A stretch of DNA of 64,000 bases from Thermosediminibacter oceani DSM 16646 (GCF_000144645.1 NC_014377.1:186001-250000); one strand, 5' to 3'. Counted from the first letter of the stretch, positions 24,882-33,307 are shown. Notes: generated by a model not told the origin, from the letters alone. A program made the numbers and translations.

Positions 24882-26039
24882 ATGAAATTGGATTTTCAAT
24901 TTTTTGTTCCGACCCGAATATTGTTCGGCAGGGGGAGGGTGCGTGAAGCAGGCAATTACGGAAAAGGTCTTGGCAAGAAAGCCCTGGTGGTTACCGGAAA
25001 GTCCAGTGCCAGGAAATCGGGCAGCCTGGATAAACTCACGAAAAGCCTTGAGGAAAACGGCGTGGAGTGGGTGCTGTTCGACGGTGTTGAACCCAACCCC
25101 TTGACCACTACTATTGACAGGGGCGCTGTTTTTGCCAGGGAAAACAAAGTGGACCTGGTGATAGGCCTCGGCGGCGGCAGCGCTATGGATACCGCCAAGG
25201 GCATAGCCTTCGCAGCCGCCAATGATGGGCCGATAGTCGATTACATGGAAGGCAGGACCGGAGAAAAGGCACTGCCGCTGATCCTCATACCGACCACCTC
25301 AGGCACCGGCAGCGAGGCCAACAACATAGCCGTTATGACAAACCCGGTGACGATGGTCAAGAAAGGCTTCAGAAATCCGTCGATTTTCGCTGTAGTCTCC
25401 ATTGTGGACCCAGACCTGACGGCCACAATGCCCCGAAAAGTGACGGCTTCGACGGGTATCGACGCCTTTTTCCACGCTGTGGAATCGATTCTGAGCCTCA
25501 GGTGCCAGCCCTTTACGGAAATTCTGTCCCTGAAGGCGATAGAGCTCATATACAATAATATAATGAAAGCGTGTGCGGACGGGAAAGATTCGGACAGCCG
25601 CGAGGCTATGGCTCTAGCCAGTACCATGGCTGGTATGGCTTTAGGGCAATCCGGTGTGTGCTTGCTTCACGGGATGGAACACCCCCTGAGCAGCTACTAC
25701 GGGGCATCCCACGGCGAGGGACTGGCGCCGCTGGCCGGGGCGTTTTTGAGATTCGTGAAACCCTTTGCATCGGAAAGGTTGGCGAAGGTGGCAAAGGCCA
25801 TGGGACTTGACGTCGAGGGACTTTCGGCCGACGAAGCCGCACAGAAAGCTGTAGAGGCTGTGGAGCAAATGCTGAAAGAACTCGGCCTGCCGGACAGCAT
25901 TTCCCAGTTCGGAGTTAAAGAAGAAGACATAGAAAAACTGGCACAGCACGTATATAAATACATGGGACACAACCTTGAAACTACTCCGGGTAGTCCGGGA
26001 TACGAAGATATAAAGCGGATGTATCTAGAGTCGCTGTAG
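24882..26039 (+). CDS. Iron-containing alcohol dehydrogenase
   Basis: The 385-residue enzyme reduces aldehydes to alcohols with NAD(P)H. It has the nucleotide-binding GLGGGSAMDTAKG segment, the TTSGTGSE motif, and iron ligands Asp and His in GIDAFFHAVES, then His in LLHGMEHPLS and in YGASHGEGLAPL. This pattern matches butanol / 1,3-propanediol-type dehydrogenases. Start ATG 24882 is used with GGGAG upstream; GTG 24879 is three bases earlier. It is a single gene ending in a strong terminator. The physiological substrate cannot be read from the sequence. Confidence 0.9.
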   Translation: MKLDFQFFVPTRILFGRGRVREAGNYGKGLGKKALVVTGKSSARKSGSLDKLTKSLEENGVEWVLFDGVEPNPLTTTIDRGAVFARENKVDLVIGLGGGSAMDTAKGIAFAAANDGPIVDYMEGRTGEKALPLILIPTTSGTGSEANNIAVMTNPVTMVKKGFRNPSIFAVVSIVDPDLTATMPRKVTASTGIDAFFHAVESILSLRCQPFTEILSLKAIELIYNNIMKACADGKDSDSREAMALASTMAGMALGQSGVCLLHGMEHPLSSYYGASHGEGLAPLAGAFLRFVKPFASERLAKVAKAMGLDVEGLSADEAAQKAVEAVEQMLKELGLPDSISQFGVKEEDIEKLAQHVYKYMGHNLETTPGSPGYEDIKRMYLESL

Positions 26040-26040
26040 A

Positions 26041-26077
26041 AAAAACGGGAGGGCGGAATATGCCCTCCCGTTTTTTA
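26041..26077. terminator. Strong bidirectional terminator
   Basis: AAAAACGGGAGGGC (26041-26054) pairs perfectly with GCCCTCCCGTTTTT (26062-26075), loop of seven bases. It serves the alcohol dehydrogenase on the plus strand and the flavodiiron gene on the minus strand. Confidence 0.92.
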
Positions 26078-27250
26078 TTCCAGGGCTGCCGCTATGGTCT
26101 TACCCTTTTCTATGAGCAGCAGGCAGTCTTCAGGGGTTGGCGTCAAGTAGAGCAGCAAGGGATCCTCTACCATCCGGACGCCCATTTTCTCCATCATCTC
26201 GTGGGTGATTTTGCCGGCATTGCCGTTCCAGCCGAAGGTCCCGAACACCATTCCTTTCTTGTTCCCGGGTTTTATCATTTCTAAAAAGACTAAGAAGGCC
26301 GAAATCAGCGGGTGTATCCCCTTCACGAGGGTGGGGCTTCCCACGGCTAAAAACTTGGCTTCCAGAGCTTCTGAGATGACCTCGCTCATGGGGGTGGAGG
26401 TAAGATTCATGACCTTCACCGGTACTCCGGCAAGTTCGACGCCTTCGGCTATAAGCTCGGCCATTCTACCGGTGCCGCCCCAGAGGGAAACGTAGGGTAT
26501 GACCACCTTTCTGGTCTCCGGGGAGGTAGACCAAATTTCGTATTTTTTGAGTATCTGCTCTACCGCAGTCCCCTTCAGCACCGGTCCGTGGGAAGGGGCC
26601 ACAATTTGCGGTGAAAGCTCCCTGACTTTGTGCACCCCTTTTAAGACCTGTTCGTTAAACGGCCTCATGATGAACGTGTAGTACGCGCGGGAATCGGCGG
26701 TAAAATCGGAAGTATCTTCGACTAACAGGGGGCTGGCCGCCATTTGGGTGCCCAGGAAATCGCAGGGGAAGAGCACCTTTTCCTCCATCAGGTAGGTGAA
26801 CATAGTTTCCGGCCAGTGCACCATCGGCTGTTCAATAAATTGCAGGGTAAAATTGCCCAGTGATAGCTTGTCCCCGTTTTTTACCGGAAAGAACCTGTTG
26901 GAAGGAATTCCGAAAAGGCGCTGCAGCATCGCCTGGCATTTTTTGTTGGTGACGACTTTGGCTCGAGGAGCTGCTTTTAGTACCTCGGGCAGGGAAGAGG
27001 AATGGTCGACTTCCGAGTGGTTGGCGACGACGTAATCAATTTCTTCCAGCGGGGTGACCTCGGAAATTTTTCTTATAAAGTCTCCGGTAAATCTTTTGTA
27101 AACTGTGTCTATCAGGGCCTTTTTCTCGCCGAGTATAAGATAAGAATTGTAAGATCCCCCGCGGGGCACGTATAGCCCGTGGAAATCTTTTAATGCCCAG
27201 TCGTTTACGCCGACCCAGTAAACATTTTCCGATACTTTAAAAGCTGCCAC
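26075..27250 (-). CDS. fprA: Flavodiiron protein (oxygen or NO reductase, FprA type)
   Basis: The 391-residue protein joins a metallo-beta-lactamase-like diiron domain (about 1-250) with the ligand set NHSEVDHS (HxExDH) and APSHGPVL, to a C-terminal flavodoxin domain (about 255-391) with the FMN loop LWGGTGRMAE. It reduces O2 to water (or NO to N2O) with electrons from rubredoxin. It is the last gene of a minus-strand operon that also codes for rubredoxin, an NADH-dependent reductase and a ferritin-like protein, giving the full electron path. Confidence 0.94.
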   Translation of the reverse strand: MAAFKVSENVYWVGVNDWALKDFHGLYVPRGGSYNSYLILGEKKALIDTVYKRFTGDFIRKISEVTPLEEIDYVVANHSEVDHSSSLPEVLKAAPRAKVVTNKKCQAMLQRLFGIPSNRFFPVKNGDKLSLGNFTLQFIEQPMVHWPETMFTYLMEEKVLFPCDFLGTQMAASPLLVEDTSDFTADSRAYYTFIMRPFNEQVLKGVHKVRELSPQIVAPSHGPVLKGTAVEQILKKYEIWSTSPETRKVVIPYVSLWGGTGRMAELIAEGVELAGVPVKVMNLTSTPMSEVISEALEAKFLAVGSPTLVKGIHPLISAFLVFLEMIKPGNKKGMVFGTFGWNGNAGKITHEMMEKMGVRMVEDPLLLYLTPTPEDCLLLIEKGKTIAAALE

Positions 27251-27261
27251 GGTTGCTCACC

Positions 27262-27765
27262 TCATACCATCCAATTCCATACACGGCTTTCCTCTTCGGA
27301 ATACCAGGTAGGAGTATCGGTAAGGAACCTGTACACGTTATCCAGGGAATTAAGGTGTTCTTTCTCCTCCTGCATGAGAGCCTCGAAAAACTTCTTCTCG
27401 CTTTCCGATGCCGCCGTTTGAGTGAATTCTCTGTACATATTGTATCCCTTTTTCTCCATTTCCATAGCGAGTTTGTAGCCTTCCAGGTGATCCAGGGGCA
27501 TTTTTCGCCTGGATTCTTCCAGTTCAAAAAAGATTTTCTTCAATTCTTCTTCTATACCCGCCGCTGTTGCAGGCTGATTTGAGCTGGCCGCAAAGTCCAG
27601 GGATTCGTATATTTCCTTTATCTTCTTCATATGCTCTTTTTCCTGCTCCGCCAGTGATTCGAAAAGCCTTTTTGCCAGAGGATTTTGCATTTCAGCTGCG
27701 ATTTTCTTGTAAAACTCAAAACCTTCTTTTTCGAAATTCAGAGCTTTTTCAAGGGCTTCCTTCAT
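27262..27765 (-). CDS. Ferritin-like/rubrerythrin-type diiron protein
   Basis: The 167-residue four-helix protein has two diiron half-sites: FEKEGFEFYKKIA with FESLAEQEKEHMKKI, and YKLAMEMEKKGYNMYREF with FEALMQEEKEHLNSL, i.e. the E...ExxH pattern twice. It lacks the C-terminal rubredoxin domain of a full rubrerythrin. It is probably a peroxide-reducing partner, taking electrons from the separate rubredoxin. It lies between the oxidoreductase and the flavodiiron gene with gaps of 2 and 11 bases. Confidence 0.85.
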   Translation of the reverse strand: MKEALEKALNFEKEGFEFYKKIAAEMQNPLAKRLFESLAEQEKEHMKKIKEIYESLDFAASSNQPATAAGIEEELKKIFFELEESRRKMPLDHLEGYKLAMEMEKKGYNMYREFTQTAASESEKKFFEALMQEEKEHLNSLDNVYRFLTDTPTWYSEEESRVWNWMV

Positions 27766-27767
27766 TA

Positions 27768-28979
27768 TTATTCCTCCATTTTTTCGATAATTTCGTCAAA
27801 GGTGGTGTTTTTCAATAGGGAGTCCGGAAGATGACGCCCGGACTTAATGCCCCGGGCCATCCTAGTACCGGCTTTTACGTCTCCCAGCAGGATGACCCCC
27901 ACGGCACGGTTGCCTTTAAAGAATATTTTTCTGTATATGTTTTCTTCCGGGCTGAAATCCAGTATCTCGGCTTCAGCATCGCCGGCCTTGCAAAGGTCCC
28001 CCGCAGAAAATATTTCGGTTTCAAATACCTTAATATAATTGGAAGGTACGACCTCATTATATTGAGTCTTTATTCCCGCCAGATTCAGGCCTGCCGTCTT
28101 GCCCTGTTCCCTAGCCATGGGCCATATACCGTGAACCTGCCCGCGGTATTCAGCTACGTCGCCGGCGGCGTATACACCTTCCAGGTTTGTCCTCATGAAT
28201 TCATCAACAATTATCCCCCGGGCTACGGCAATCCCGCTACCCTCTAGCAGCCCGGTATTGGGCTTGACTCCGGTGGACAGAATCACGAAATCCACTTTCA
28301 ATTCCCGGCCGTCCCTTAGTACTATGCCTCTGGCTTCGGTGTCGCCCAGGACCCTTTCCAGCCGGTTTGATAGTAAAAATTCTATGCCCGCCTTTTCACC
28401 CAGGGATTTTAAAATCTCTGAAGCCTGCTCGTCTAACTGTTTGGAAAGGATATACGGATTTCCCTCGACCACGTAGATCTTTTTACCTTTTTTGGCAAGG
28501 GACCAGGCTGCTTCAAGACCCAGGACGCCTCCGCCGATAACTACGCCCGTATTCCTCTCTTTCGAGTACTTGTACAGATTCTTTACGTCGTCCAGGGTGC
28601 GGATAGAGAAAACGCCTTTCAATTCGCAACCCGGGACCGGTGGTTTAAAGGGACTGCTTCCGGTTGCGATCAGCAAGGAGGAGTACCCTATATCGCTCCC
28701 GTCGTCAAGGGTTACTTTGCACCTGACCGTGTCGATGGATACAGCCTTACGATCCAGCAGGACTTCAATACCGTTTTCAGCATACCAACCGGGCTGATGG
28801 ATCAGCATATCTTCTTCGCTGGGGTTTTCACCCAGATACTTTGAAAGGCGGAGTCTGTAATAGGCGTAATGGGGTTCCTCGCTGACAATGGTTATGGGTG
28901 TGCTGGAGTCGTGCTGGCGGAAGGCTTCCGCAGCAGATACAGCTGCTATTCCGTTTCCCAGTATGAGAAGTCTTGCCAT
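27768..28979 (-). CDS. NADH:rubredoxin-type FAD oxidoreductase
   Basis: The flavoprotein of about 403 residues passes electrons from NAD(P)H to rubredoxin. It has the FAD-binding ILGNGIAAVSAAEA at the N-terminus, the NAD-binding VVIGGGVLGLEAAW at about residue 145, and YAAGDVAEYRG for the flavin. The C-terminal 80 residues resemble nitrite-reductase-type reductases. ATG 28979 is chosen over the one at 29012 because GGGGTG sits at correct spacing and the Rossmann fold starts there. In the operon it is between rubredoxin and the diiron proteins. Confidence 0.9.
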   Translation of the reverse strand: MARLLILGNGIAAVSAAEAFRQHDSSTPITIVSEEPHYAYYRLRLSKYLGENPSEEDMLIHQPGWYAENGIEVLLDRKAVSIDTVRCKVTLDDGSDIGYSSLLIATGSSPFKPPVPGCELKGVFSIRTLDDVKNLYKYSKERNTGVVIGGGVLGLEAAWSLAKKGKKIYVVEGNPYILSKQLDEQASEILKSLGEKAGIEFLLSNRLERVLGDTEARGIVLRDGRELKVDFVILSTGVKPNTGLLEGSGIAVARGIIVDEFMRTNLEGVYAAGDVAEYRGQVHGIWPMAREQGKTAGLNLAGIKTQYNEVVPSNYIKVFETEIFSAGDLCKAGDAEAEILDFSPEENIYRKIFFKGNRAVGVILLGDVKAGTRMARGIKSGRHLPDSLLKNTTFDEIIEKMEE

Positions 28980-29026
28980 TTTTTCACCCCGTATATAGAA
29001 ATAGAGGCCCATTTAGGGCCTTTAAG

Positions 29027-29185
29027 TTATTCTTCTTCAAACATATCTTTTCCAACTCCGCATTCGGGGCATACCCAGTCGTCGGGCAAGTCTTCGAAAG
29101 CCGTGCCCGGCTCAATCCCGTTTTCCGGGTCTCCTATCGCGGGGTCGTAAACATACCCGCATACGGAGCAAACCCATTTTTTCAT
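29027..29185 (-). CDS. Rubredoxin
   Basis: A 52-residue protein with iron ligands Cys6, Cys9, Cys39 and Cys42 in [12 protein letters not shown] and [13 protein letters not shown]. This is a complete rubredoxin, one FeS4 site, moving single electrons from the NADH oxidoreductase to the flavodiiron and rubrerythrin-like proteins. The start ATG follows GAGGAGGAG. It is the first gene of the oxygen-defence operon; the oxidoreductase begins 47 bases downstream. Confidence 0.95.
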   Translation of the reverse strand: MKKWVCSVCGYVYDPAIGDPENGIEPGTAFEDLPDDWVCPECGVGKDMFEEE

Positions 29186-29218
29186 TTAAACTCCTCCTCG
29201 TATAATATGTTTTAGAAA

Positions 29219-29249
29219 TTATCAAGAAGTCTTTTTTGCTTCTTGATAA
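29219..29249. promoter_or_regulatory. Perfect inverted repeat upstream of the rubredoxin operon
   Basis: TTATCAAGAAG (29219-29229) is inverted exactly as CTTCTTGATAA (29239-29249), with a nine-base spacer. It lies 34 bases before the rubredoxin start on the minus strand, over the likely promoter. It could be the operator of an oxygen or peroxide regulator; it is not a PerR box. Confidence 0.5.
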
Positions 29250-29287
29250 TAAGGTGTGCCTTTGCGAAAATTAATTTGGGTTGGTCT

Positions 29288-29491
29288 GGGGTCACTCTTG
29301 CCTCCTCCTGTAGCCCACAAATGTAGACTACTTGAAAAAGAGTGAGACCCCTGCGGTGCAGTACTAGTTTCTTACTCGTGAGCCGAGCCAGCAGGCCTTC
29401 CGGCCCATGGGGTCAGCAGGCCAGGGGTGCACCCCCGGTTGTCCTGTCAAGCTCTCATCGCCCGCGAGGCTGTTAGGTACTGCACCCGCAG
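29288..29491 (+). ncRNA. Candidate structured RNA upstream of an IS110-derived gene
   Basis: Two long-range helices can form. GGGGTCACTCTT (29288-29299) pairs with AAGAGTGAGACCCC (29338-29351) with a two-base bulge. CTGCGGTGCAGTAC (29351-29364) pairs with GTACTGCACCCGCAG (29477-29491) with one bulge, closing a GC-rich region that contains GGCC-TTCC-GGCC and GGGGTGCACCCC. IS110-family elements encode a bridge RNA in the left end before the recombinase gene; this position and size would fit. The identity is inference and no database match was possible. Confidence 0.45.
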
Positions 29492-29532
29492 GGCACGCCC
29501 CTATTCCTGGCCAACTCAAGGAGGGATACCCG

Positions 29533-30054
29533 TTGGCTCAGGTTATATTTGCAGGCATCGCCTGCGAGATAGCTCTATCTTTAACCCTTCAAAACATTGA
29601 GCATCTCAAAAGGCAGATTAAAAGCCTTGATAAGGTCATTTCTCGAGAGCTTAAGGCTATTCCCCAAACCCTCAATACAGTTAAGGGTTTAGGCGATGTG
29701 TCGGCTGCAGGCATAATTGCCGAAATAGGTAATATTAAGCGTTTTAAGAACGAAGCCTCCCTTGCCCAATATGCCGGCCTCACCTGGACCCGTTATCAGT
29801 CGGGCGATTTTGATGCTGAAGAGCGTCGTTTGACCAAGAGCGGGGACAAATACCTCCGCTATTACTTGGTCAAGGCTGCCAACTCGTTGCGGGTGCACAA
29901 CGAGGAGTATAAAGCCTATTATAAGACCAAGTATCAGGAGGTGCAAAAGCACCAGCATAAGAGAGCGCTGGTATTGACTGCCCGCAAACTGGTTAGGCTG
30001 GTCTTTGCGCTGCTGAGCAAAGGCCAAATCTATAAAGGGACGGTGACAATTTAA
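29533..30054 (+). pseudogene. C-terminal part of an IS110-family recombinase (Tnp_20 domain only)
   Basis: The readable protein has 173 residues from TTG 29533, which has AAGGAGGG at seven-base spacing. It contains only the second half of an IS110 transposase: a coiled coil (LKRQIKSLDKVISRELK), then the transposase IS116/IS110/IS902 domain with VKGLGDVSAAGIIAEIGNI, ASLAQYAGLTW and SGDKYLRYYLVKAAN, including the conserved Ser-containing LTKSGDKYLR. The N-terminal RuvC-like DEDD domain is absent, so it cannot act alone. It is either a deletion relic or a small repurposed protein. The structured segment 29288-29491 lies directly upstream. Confidence 0.75.
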
Positions 30055-30190
30055 TTAGTTTTACAACTTATTTAACCCCCTTTTATGCCAATTTTTACCA
30101 TATAGATTGGCTAGCGATATTTTTGTCTTTTTTCACCTGTATAATTTTATTTTCCATTTTTAGGGTATTGACATATTACCGTGAGTCTTT

Positions 30191-30948
30191 CTATATCCTC
30201 AAATTTTTCTTTAGCGGATGAATATTTTTCGATGGCGTCAATTTCCCGGGAAAGGTCGCTTTTATCGATTGTTCGGGACCGGCATCAGATTCCAGGGGGC
30301 TGTGAATCAGCTGCGGCTGGAATCCTTTTTCCGCCAGGGTTTCTGCAAACCAGCCCATGTGCTTCATTTCATCTATGGCAAAATCCTCAAGTTCATCGCC
30401 GGTGTTTATGGTAAAATGATGGTACAGGTACTGAAGAATGGAAGTGTATTCGTGTTCGAGGGCTCGCTGAAGTATAGCAGCCTGGGATTCGGTTAGTTTT
30501 GAGGTGGTATTTTCCGGTTCCTGGTTTTCTGGGGGTTTGGCGGTGGAGGGTTCAGCATTCAGTTCCTCGAGCATTTTTAAGAATTCTTCTCGATGGGATT
30601 TTTCGTCAGCGATAATCCTGTCTAGGAGGGTCAGCAGCTCATCATCACCGGTGAGGGTTTTATGGTATGTATACTCCTGATTGCTTCTTCTTCGGACCTC
30701 ACGTCAGCTCGATGAGCTGTTTAAGGTCGCCTTTGTTTATTACTTAGGATCTTTTAATGGTAGGCTTATGACCTGACTTTACAAGCCATTCGGAAAGCCA
30801 CTTAAAATCCGCATCTTGTCGAGGCTATCGATTCCAACTTACCCCTCAATTCCTCATCCGGAGAGGTGTAAGCATGGGAAAGGTACTGGATGATGGCGGC
30901 ATGTTCGTCTTCTATATCCTTTTTGACCGCTTCTATGATATCCGCCAA
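30191..30948 (-). pseudogene. Frameshifted gene for a two-domain ferritin-like protein
   Basis: On the minus strand a TTG at 30948 behind AGAGGAGG starts ADIIEAVKKDIEDEHAAIIQ and runs to an early stop near 30826. Other frames continue the protein: FKWLSEWLVKSGHKP, then LTGDDELLTLLDRIIADEK and SHREEFLKMLEEL, which joins the open frame 30574-30191. That open part has a second ferritin-like domain (ALEHEYTSILQYLYHH, DFAIDEMKHMGWFAE). At least three shifts or stops separate the parts. Function was probably iron storage or peroxide defence, like the nearby intact ferritin-like genes. Confidence 0.75.
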
Positions 30949-31056
30949 AAGCCTCCTCTTTTCTGAGAATTTTTTTATTTTATATACTTATTATATTATG
31001 AGAGGCTCTTAACAGTCAATCGGAATTCAAATTATAGTAAAAAAGGAGGGTCCAAC

Positions 31057-31581
31057 ATGGTTTATTTCAGGAAAATCAATACTGCCATTGGAGTCATTAT
31101 GGTAGCTTCCACCGAAAGGGGCGTCTGTCGCATCGCTCTGCCGGGGGAAAATATGGAAAGTTTTATTAACGACCTTAAGAAAATGTACGGCGGGGCGGAA
31201 CTGGTGGACGAGTCGGTTCGTGGAAAATCAAGTGAAATAAATTTCCTGGCGGAACAGGAGCTCACAGCCTATTTCAACCGGGAATTAAAAAATTTTACCG
31301 TGCCCTTAGACCTTAAGGGGACTGAATTTCAAAAAAAGGTATGGAAAGAGGTCATGAAGATACCCTACGGCGAAGTCAGGAGCTACGGTTACATTGCCAG
31401 GGCTATCGGAAAACCAAAAGCCTGCCGCGCCGTCGGTGGTGCTAACAACAGAAATCCGGTGCCTATCATAGTGCCGTGCCACAGGGTTGTCGGGAACGAC
31501 GGTTCCCTGGTGGGCTACGGCGGCGGCTTGGAGATGAAGAGCTTCCTGCTGAAATTGGAGGGAATAAAAAGGGAATTTTAA
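31057..31581 (+). CDS. ogt: Methylated-DNA--[protein]-cysteine S-methyltransferase
   Basis: The 174-residue repair protein removes methyl groups from O6-methylguanine onto its own Cys. The C-terminal domain has the winged-helix RSYGYIARAIGKPKACRAVG region, the Asn hinge GGANNRNPVPI and the active site VPCHRVVG. The N-terminal 80 residues form the Ogt/AGT-type methyltransferase_1N domain. The start ATG has AAAGGAGGG. It is a single gene; the following GH130 fragment is unrelated. Confidence 0.95.
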   Translation: MVYFRKINTAIGVIMVASTERGVCRIALPGENMESFINDLKKMYGGAELVDESVRGKSSEINFLAEQELTAYFNRELKNFTVPLDLKGTEFQKKVWKEVMKIPYGEVRSYGYIARAIGKPKACRAVGGANNRNPVPIIVPCHRVVGNDGSLVGYGGGLEMKSFLLKLEGIKREF

Positions 31582-31604
31582 CCTGGGAGGACATAAGGAT
31601 ATGC

Positions 31605-31733
31605 ATGGTAAGGTCAAAAGACCTGATGAACTGGACCGGGCAAGAAGTTGTACTGGATGAACACGTATATTACGGTGCGGCAGACACCTGTATAGGTGTT
31701 GCTGCGGTAGAAAAAGAAAAAGTTAAATTTTAA
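31605..31733 (+). pseudogene. Relic of a GH130-type glycoside phosphorylase gene
   Basis: A 42-residue frame reads RSKDLMNWTGQEVVLD then HVYYGAADTCIGVAAVE and stops at 31733. SKDL..W and the YYGAADT..G.A signature are both found near the C-terminal half of GH130 mannoside phosphorylases, but there they are far apart, so the middle has been deleted and the first part is gone. ATG 31605 follows GGGAGG (31586-31591) by chance or as a leftover. It is not expected to be active. Confidence 0.55.
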
Positions 31734-31747
31734 ATGCGTGACAAGCT

Positions 31748-31773
31748 TCCACGTTTAACGTGGACTTTTTTAT
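31748..31773 (+). terminator. Terminator after the ogt region
   Basis: TCCACGT (31748-31754) pairs with ACGTGGA (31758-31764), followed by CTTTTTTATT. Confidence 0.75.
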
Positions 31774-31865
31774 TCCGGTTTCGGTAATACAACATTGTTT
31801 TTCGCTGACAAAAGGTCTTTTGTTTTCATATATTGTATATTGATCATAAAAAGGGGGGAACAGCT

Positions 31866-32141
31866 TTGTCCGAAGAAAAAGTCATGCATTATGAGGAAAA
31901 TTGTCAAATGACATTACCTGAAATGCTACGGGAAGGCATAATAGGCGAACTTCAGGCCATAAACCAGTATGAACGGTATGCGAGGATGACCTGTTACGAA
32001 CCGGCCCGGCAGCTTTTCCAGGAAATTGCTGATGATGAAAAACATCATGTAGCCGAGCTGATGAAAATGCTAGCACAATGTGATAAAAGACAGGCTGAGG
32101 AGTTGAGAAGAGCTTTTATGCATCATCCAGGGAAATATTAA
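31866..32141 (+). CDS. Small ferritin-like protein
   Basis: A protein of 91 residues from TTG 31866, chosen because GGGGGG lies seven to twelve bases upstream; an ATG 33 bases earlier lacks a site. It is a two-helix half of a ferritin fold: GIIGELQAINQYERYAR and QEIADDEKHHVAELMKML, the first with a lone Glu, the second with ExxH, so a dimer would build a diiron site. It resembles the short ferritin-like or encapsulin-cargo-like proteins, but no encapsulin gene is in the window. A likely iron or peroxide function is inferred. Confidence 0.75.
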   Translation: MSEEKVMHYEENCQMTLPEMLREGIIGELQAINQYERYARMTCYEPARQLFQEIADDEKHHVAELMKMLAQCDKRQAEELRRAFMHHPGKY

Positions 32142-32152
32142 TAGTCCTTACC

Positions 32153-32187
32153 AAACCCCGCAGTTTTAAAATACTGCGGGGTTTTTT
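32153..32187 (+). terminator. Terminator of the small ferritin-like gene
   Basis: AAACCCCGCAGT (32153-32164) pairs with ACTGCGGGGTTT (32173-32184), followed by TTT. Confidence 0.9.
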
Positions 32188-32211
32188 AAATGGCCTCAAA
32201 AACCTAAAAAC

Positions 32212-32265
32212 TTGACAGACCAAGGATATTTCCTTATACTTATGTAAACTATTTTATGTAAACTA
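32212..32265 (+). promoter_or_regulatory. Consensus promoter with a tandem direct repeat for the opuC-type operon
   Basis: TTGACA (32212-32217), 17 bases, TATACT (32235-32240). Immediately downstream TTATGTAAACTA occurs twice (32240-32251 and 32254-32265), spaced 14 bases apart, so on different faces of the helix by about a third of a turn. The position over the transcription start suggests a repressor operator. The leader to the TTG start is about 150 bases. Confidence 0.7.
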
Positions 32266-32404
32266 GTCTAATCAACGCAACAATATTGGGAAGACTATTA
32301 CTGTAATGATCCAGGTTATTTTGCTAAGATCCGCCTCAAATAGTATATCTATAGCAGCTTTGACGAAAGAATTTTCATCACTACCATGTAAAGGAGGGAT
32401 TCCA

Positions 32405-33307
32405 TTGCGAAAATGCGTTCTGCTATTTATTTCGGTTTTATTGATTTTCTCCCTAACTGCTTGCAGCTTGGGAGGCAGAGCAGAGAAAGGGAAAATTGTT
32501 GTCGCGGGTAAAAAATTTACCGAACAAGTCATTTTGACGCATTTACTTGCGGAATATTTGAAAGCAAAGATGGATTTGGATGTTCAGGTGAAGGAAGGTT
32601 TGGGAAGCACGTTTATACTCCACCAAGCCTTGGTAAGAGGGGATGTTGATTTATACGTGGAATATACTGGCACAGGTTACTTAAACATCTTGAAAAATAA
32701 ATACAATCCGTCGCAGACGCCGGATGAAATATATGAAGCAACGAAAAAAGGATATAAAGAAAAGTATAATATTGCCTGGCTAAAACCGCTTGGATTTAAC
32801 AACACATATGCCCTTGCCTTGCGGAAAGAACTAGCAGATCAGCTCAATGTTAAAACGTGCTCCGATTTAGTGAAGCATTCCAACAAACTCGTTTTTGGAG
32901 CCGATGCAGAATTCTTCGAACGAAGTGACGGGTACGATGCGCTGGTAGACACGTATGGTTTTAACTTTAAGAGGGCGATGAACATCGACCCCGATTTGCA
33001 ATACGAAGCGGCCCAAAAAGGTGATATTGATGTCATTACCGCCTTTACCACAGATGCGCGCATTAAACAGTTTGGATTGACCGTATTGAAAGATGACAAA
33101 AACTTTTTCCCGCCGTACTATGCGGTACCGATTGTCCGCCAAGAAGTATTGGATGCAAATCCCGGATTGGAAGAAGCGTTGAATAAGCTGGAAGGAATTT
33201 TAACGGATGAAAAAATGATGGAACTTAACGCGCAGGTCAACATCGAAGGAAAAAGCCCAAAACAAGTCGCCATTGACTTCCTTAAATCGGAGGGGTTGAT
33301 CGATTAA
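32405..33307 (+). CDS. opuCC: OpuCC-like osmoprotectant-binding lipoprotein
   Basis: The 300-residue lipoprotein (signal peptide ending LTAC) belongs to the glycine betaine/choline/carnitine-binding OpuAC-type family: VAGKKFTEQVILTHLLAEY, DLYVEYTGTGY, ALRKELADQLNVKTCSDL and the C-terminal EALNKLEGILTDEKMMELN are typical OpuCC/ProX-like segments. It binds quaternary amines outside and feeds OpuCA/OpuCB. I use TTG 32405 with AAAGGAGGG upstream; the frame further up has no signal peptide. Codon use (Ile ATT/ATC, Arg CGN) differs from the neighbouring genes, which prefer ATA and AGG. Confidence 0.88.
   Translation: MRKCVLLFISVLLIFSLTACSLGGRAEKGKIVVAGKKFTEQVILTHLLAEYLKAKMDLDVQVKEGLGSTFILHQALVRGDVDLYVEYTGTGYLNILKNKYNPSQTPDEIYEATKKGYKEKYNIAWLKPLGFNNTYALALRKELADQLNVKTCSDLVKHSNKLVFGADAEFFERSDGYDALVDTYGFNFKRAMNIDPDLQYEAAQKGDIDVITAFTTDARIKQFGLTVLKDDKNFFPPYYAVPIVRQEVLDANPGLEEALNKLEGILTDEKMMELNAQVNIEGKSPKQVAIDFLKSEGLID

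Noticed and set aside
24720-24930. Frame with a hydrophobic segment in the leader of the alcohol dehydrogenase
   Set aside because: It has no start with a ribosome site and runs into the dehydrogenase gene in another frame. It may be a relic but the evidence is too thin.
31476-31604. Extension of the GH130-like frame into the ogt gene
   Set aside because: The frame is only an out-of-frame shadow of ogt there; similarity to GH130 begins after 31605.
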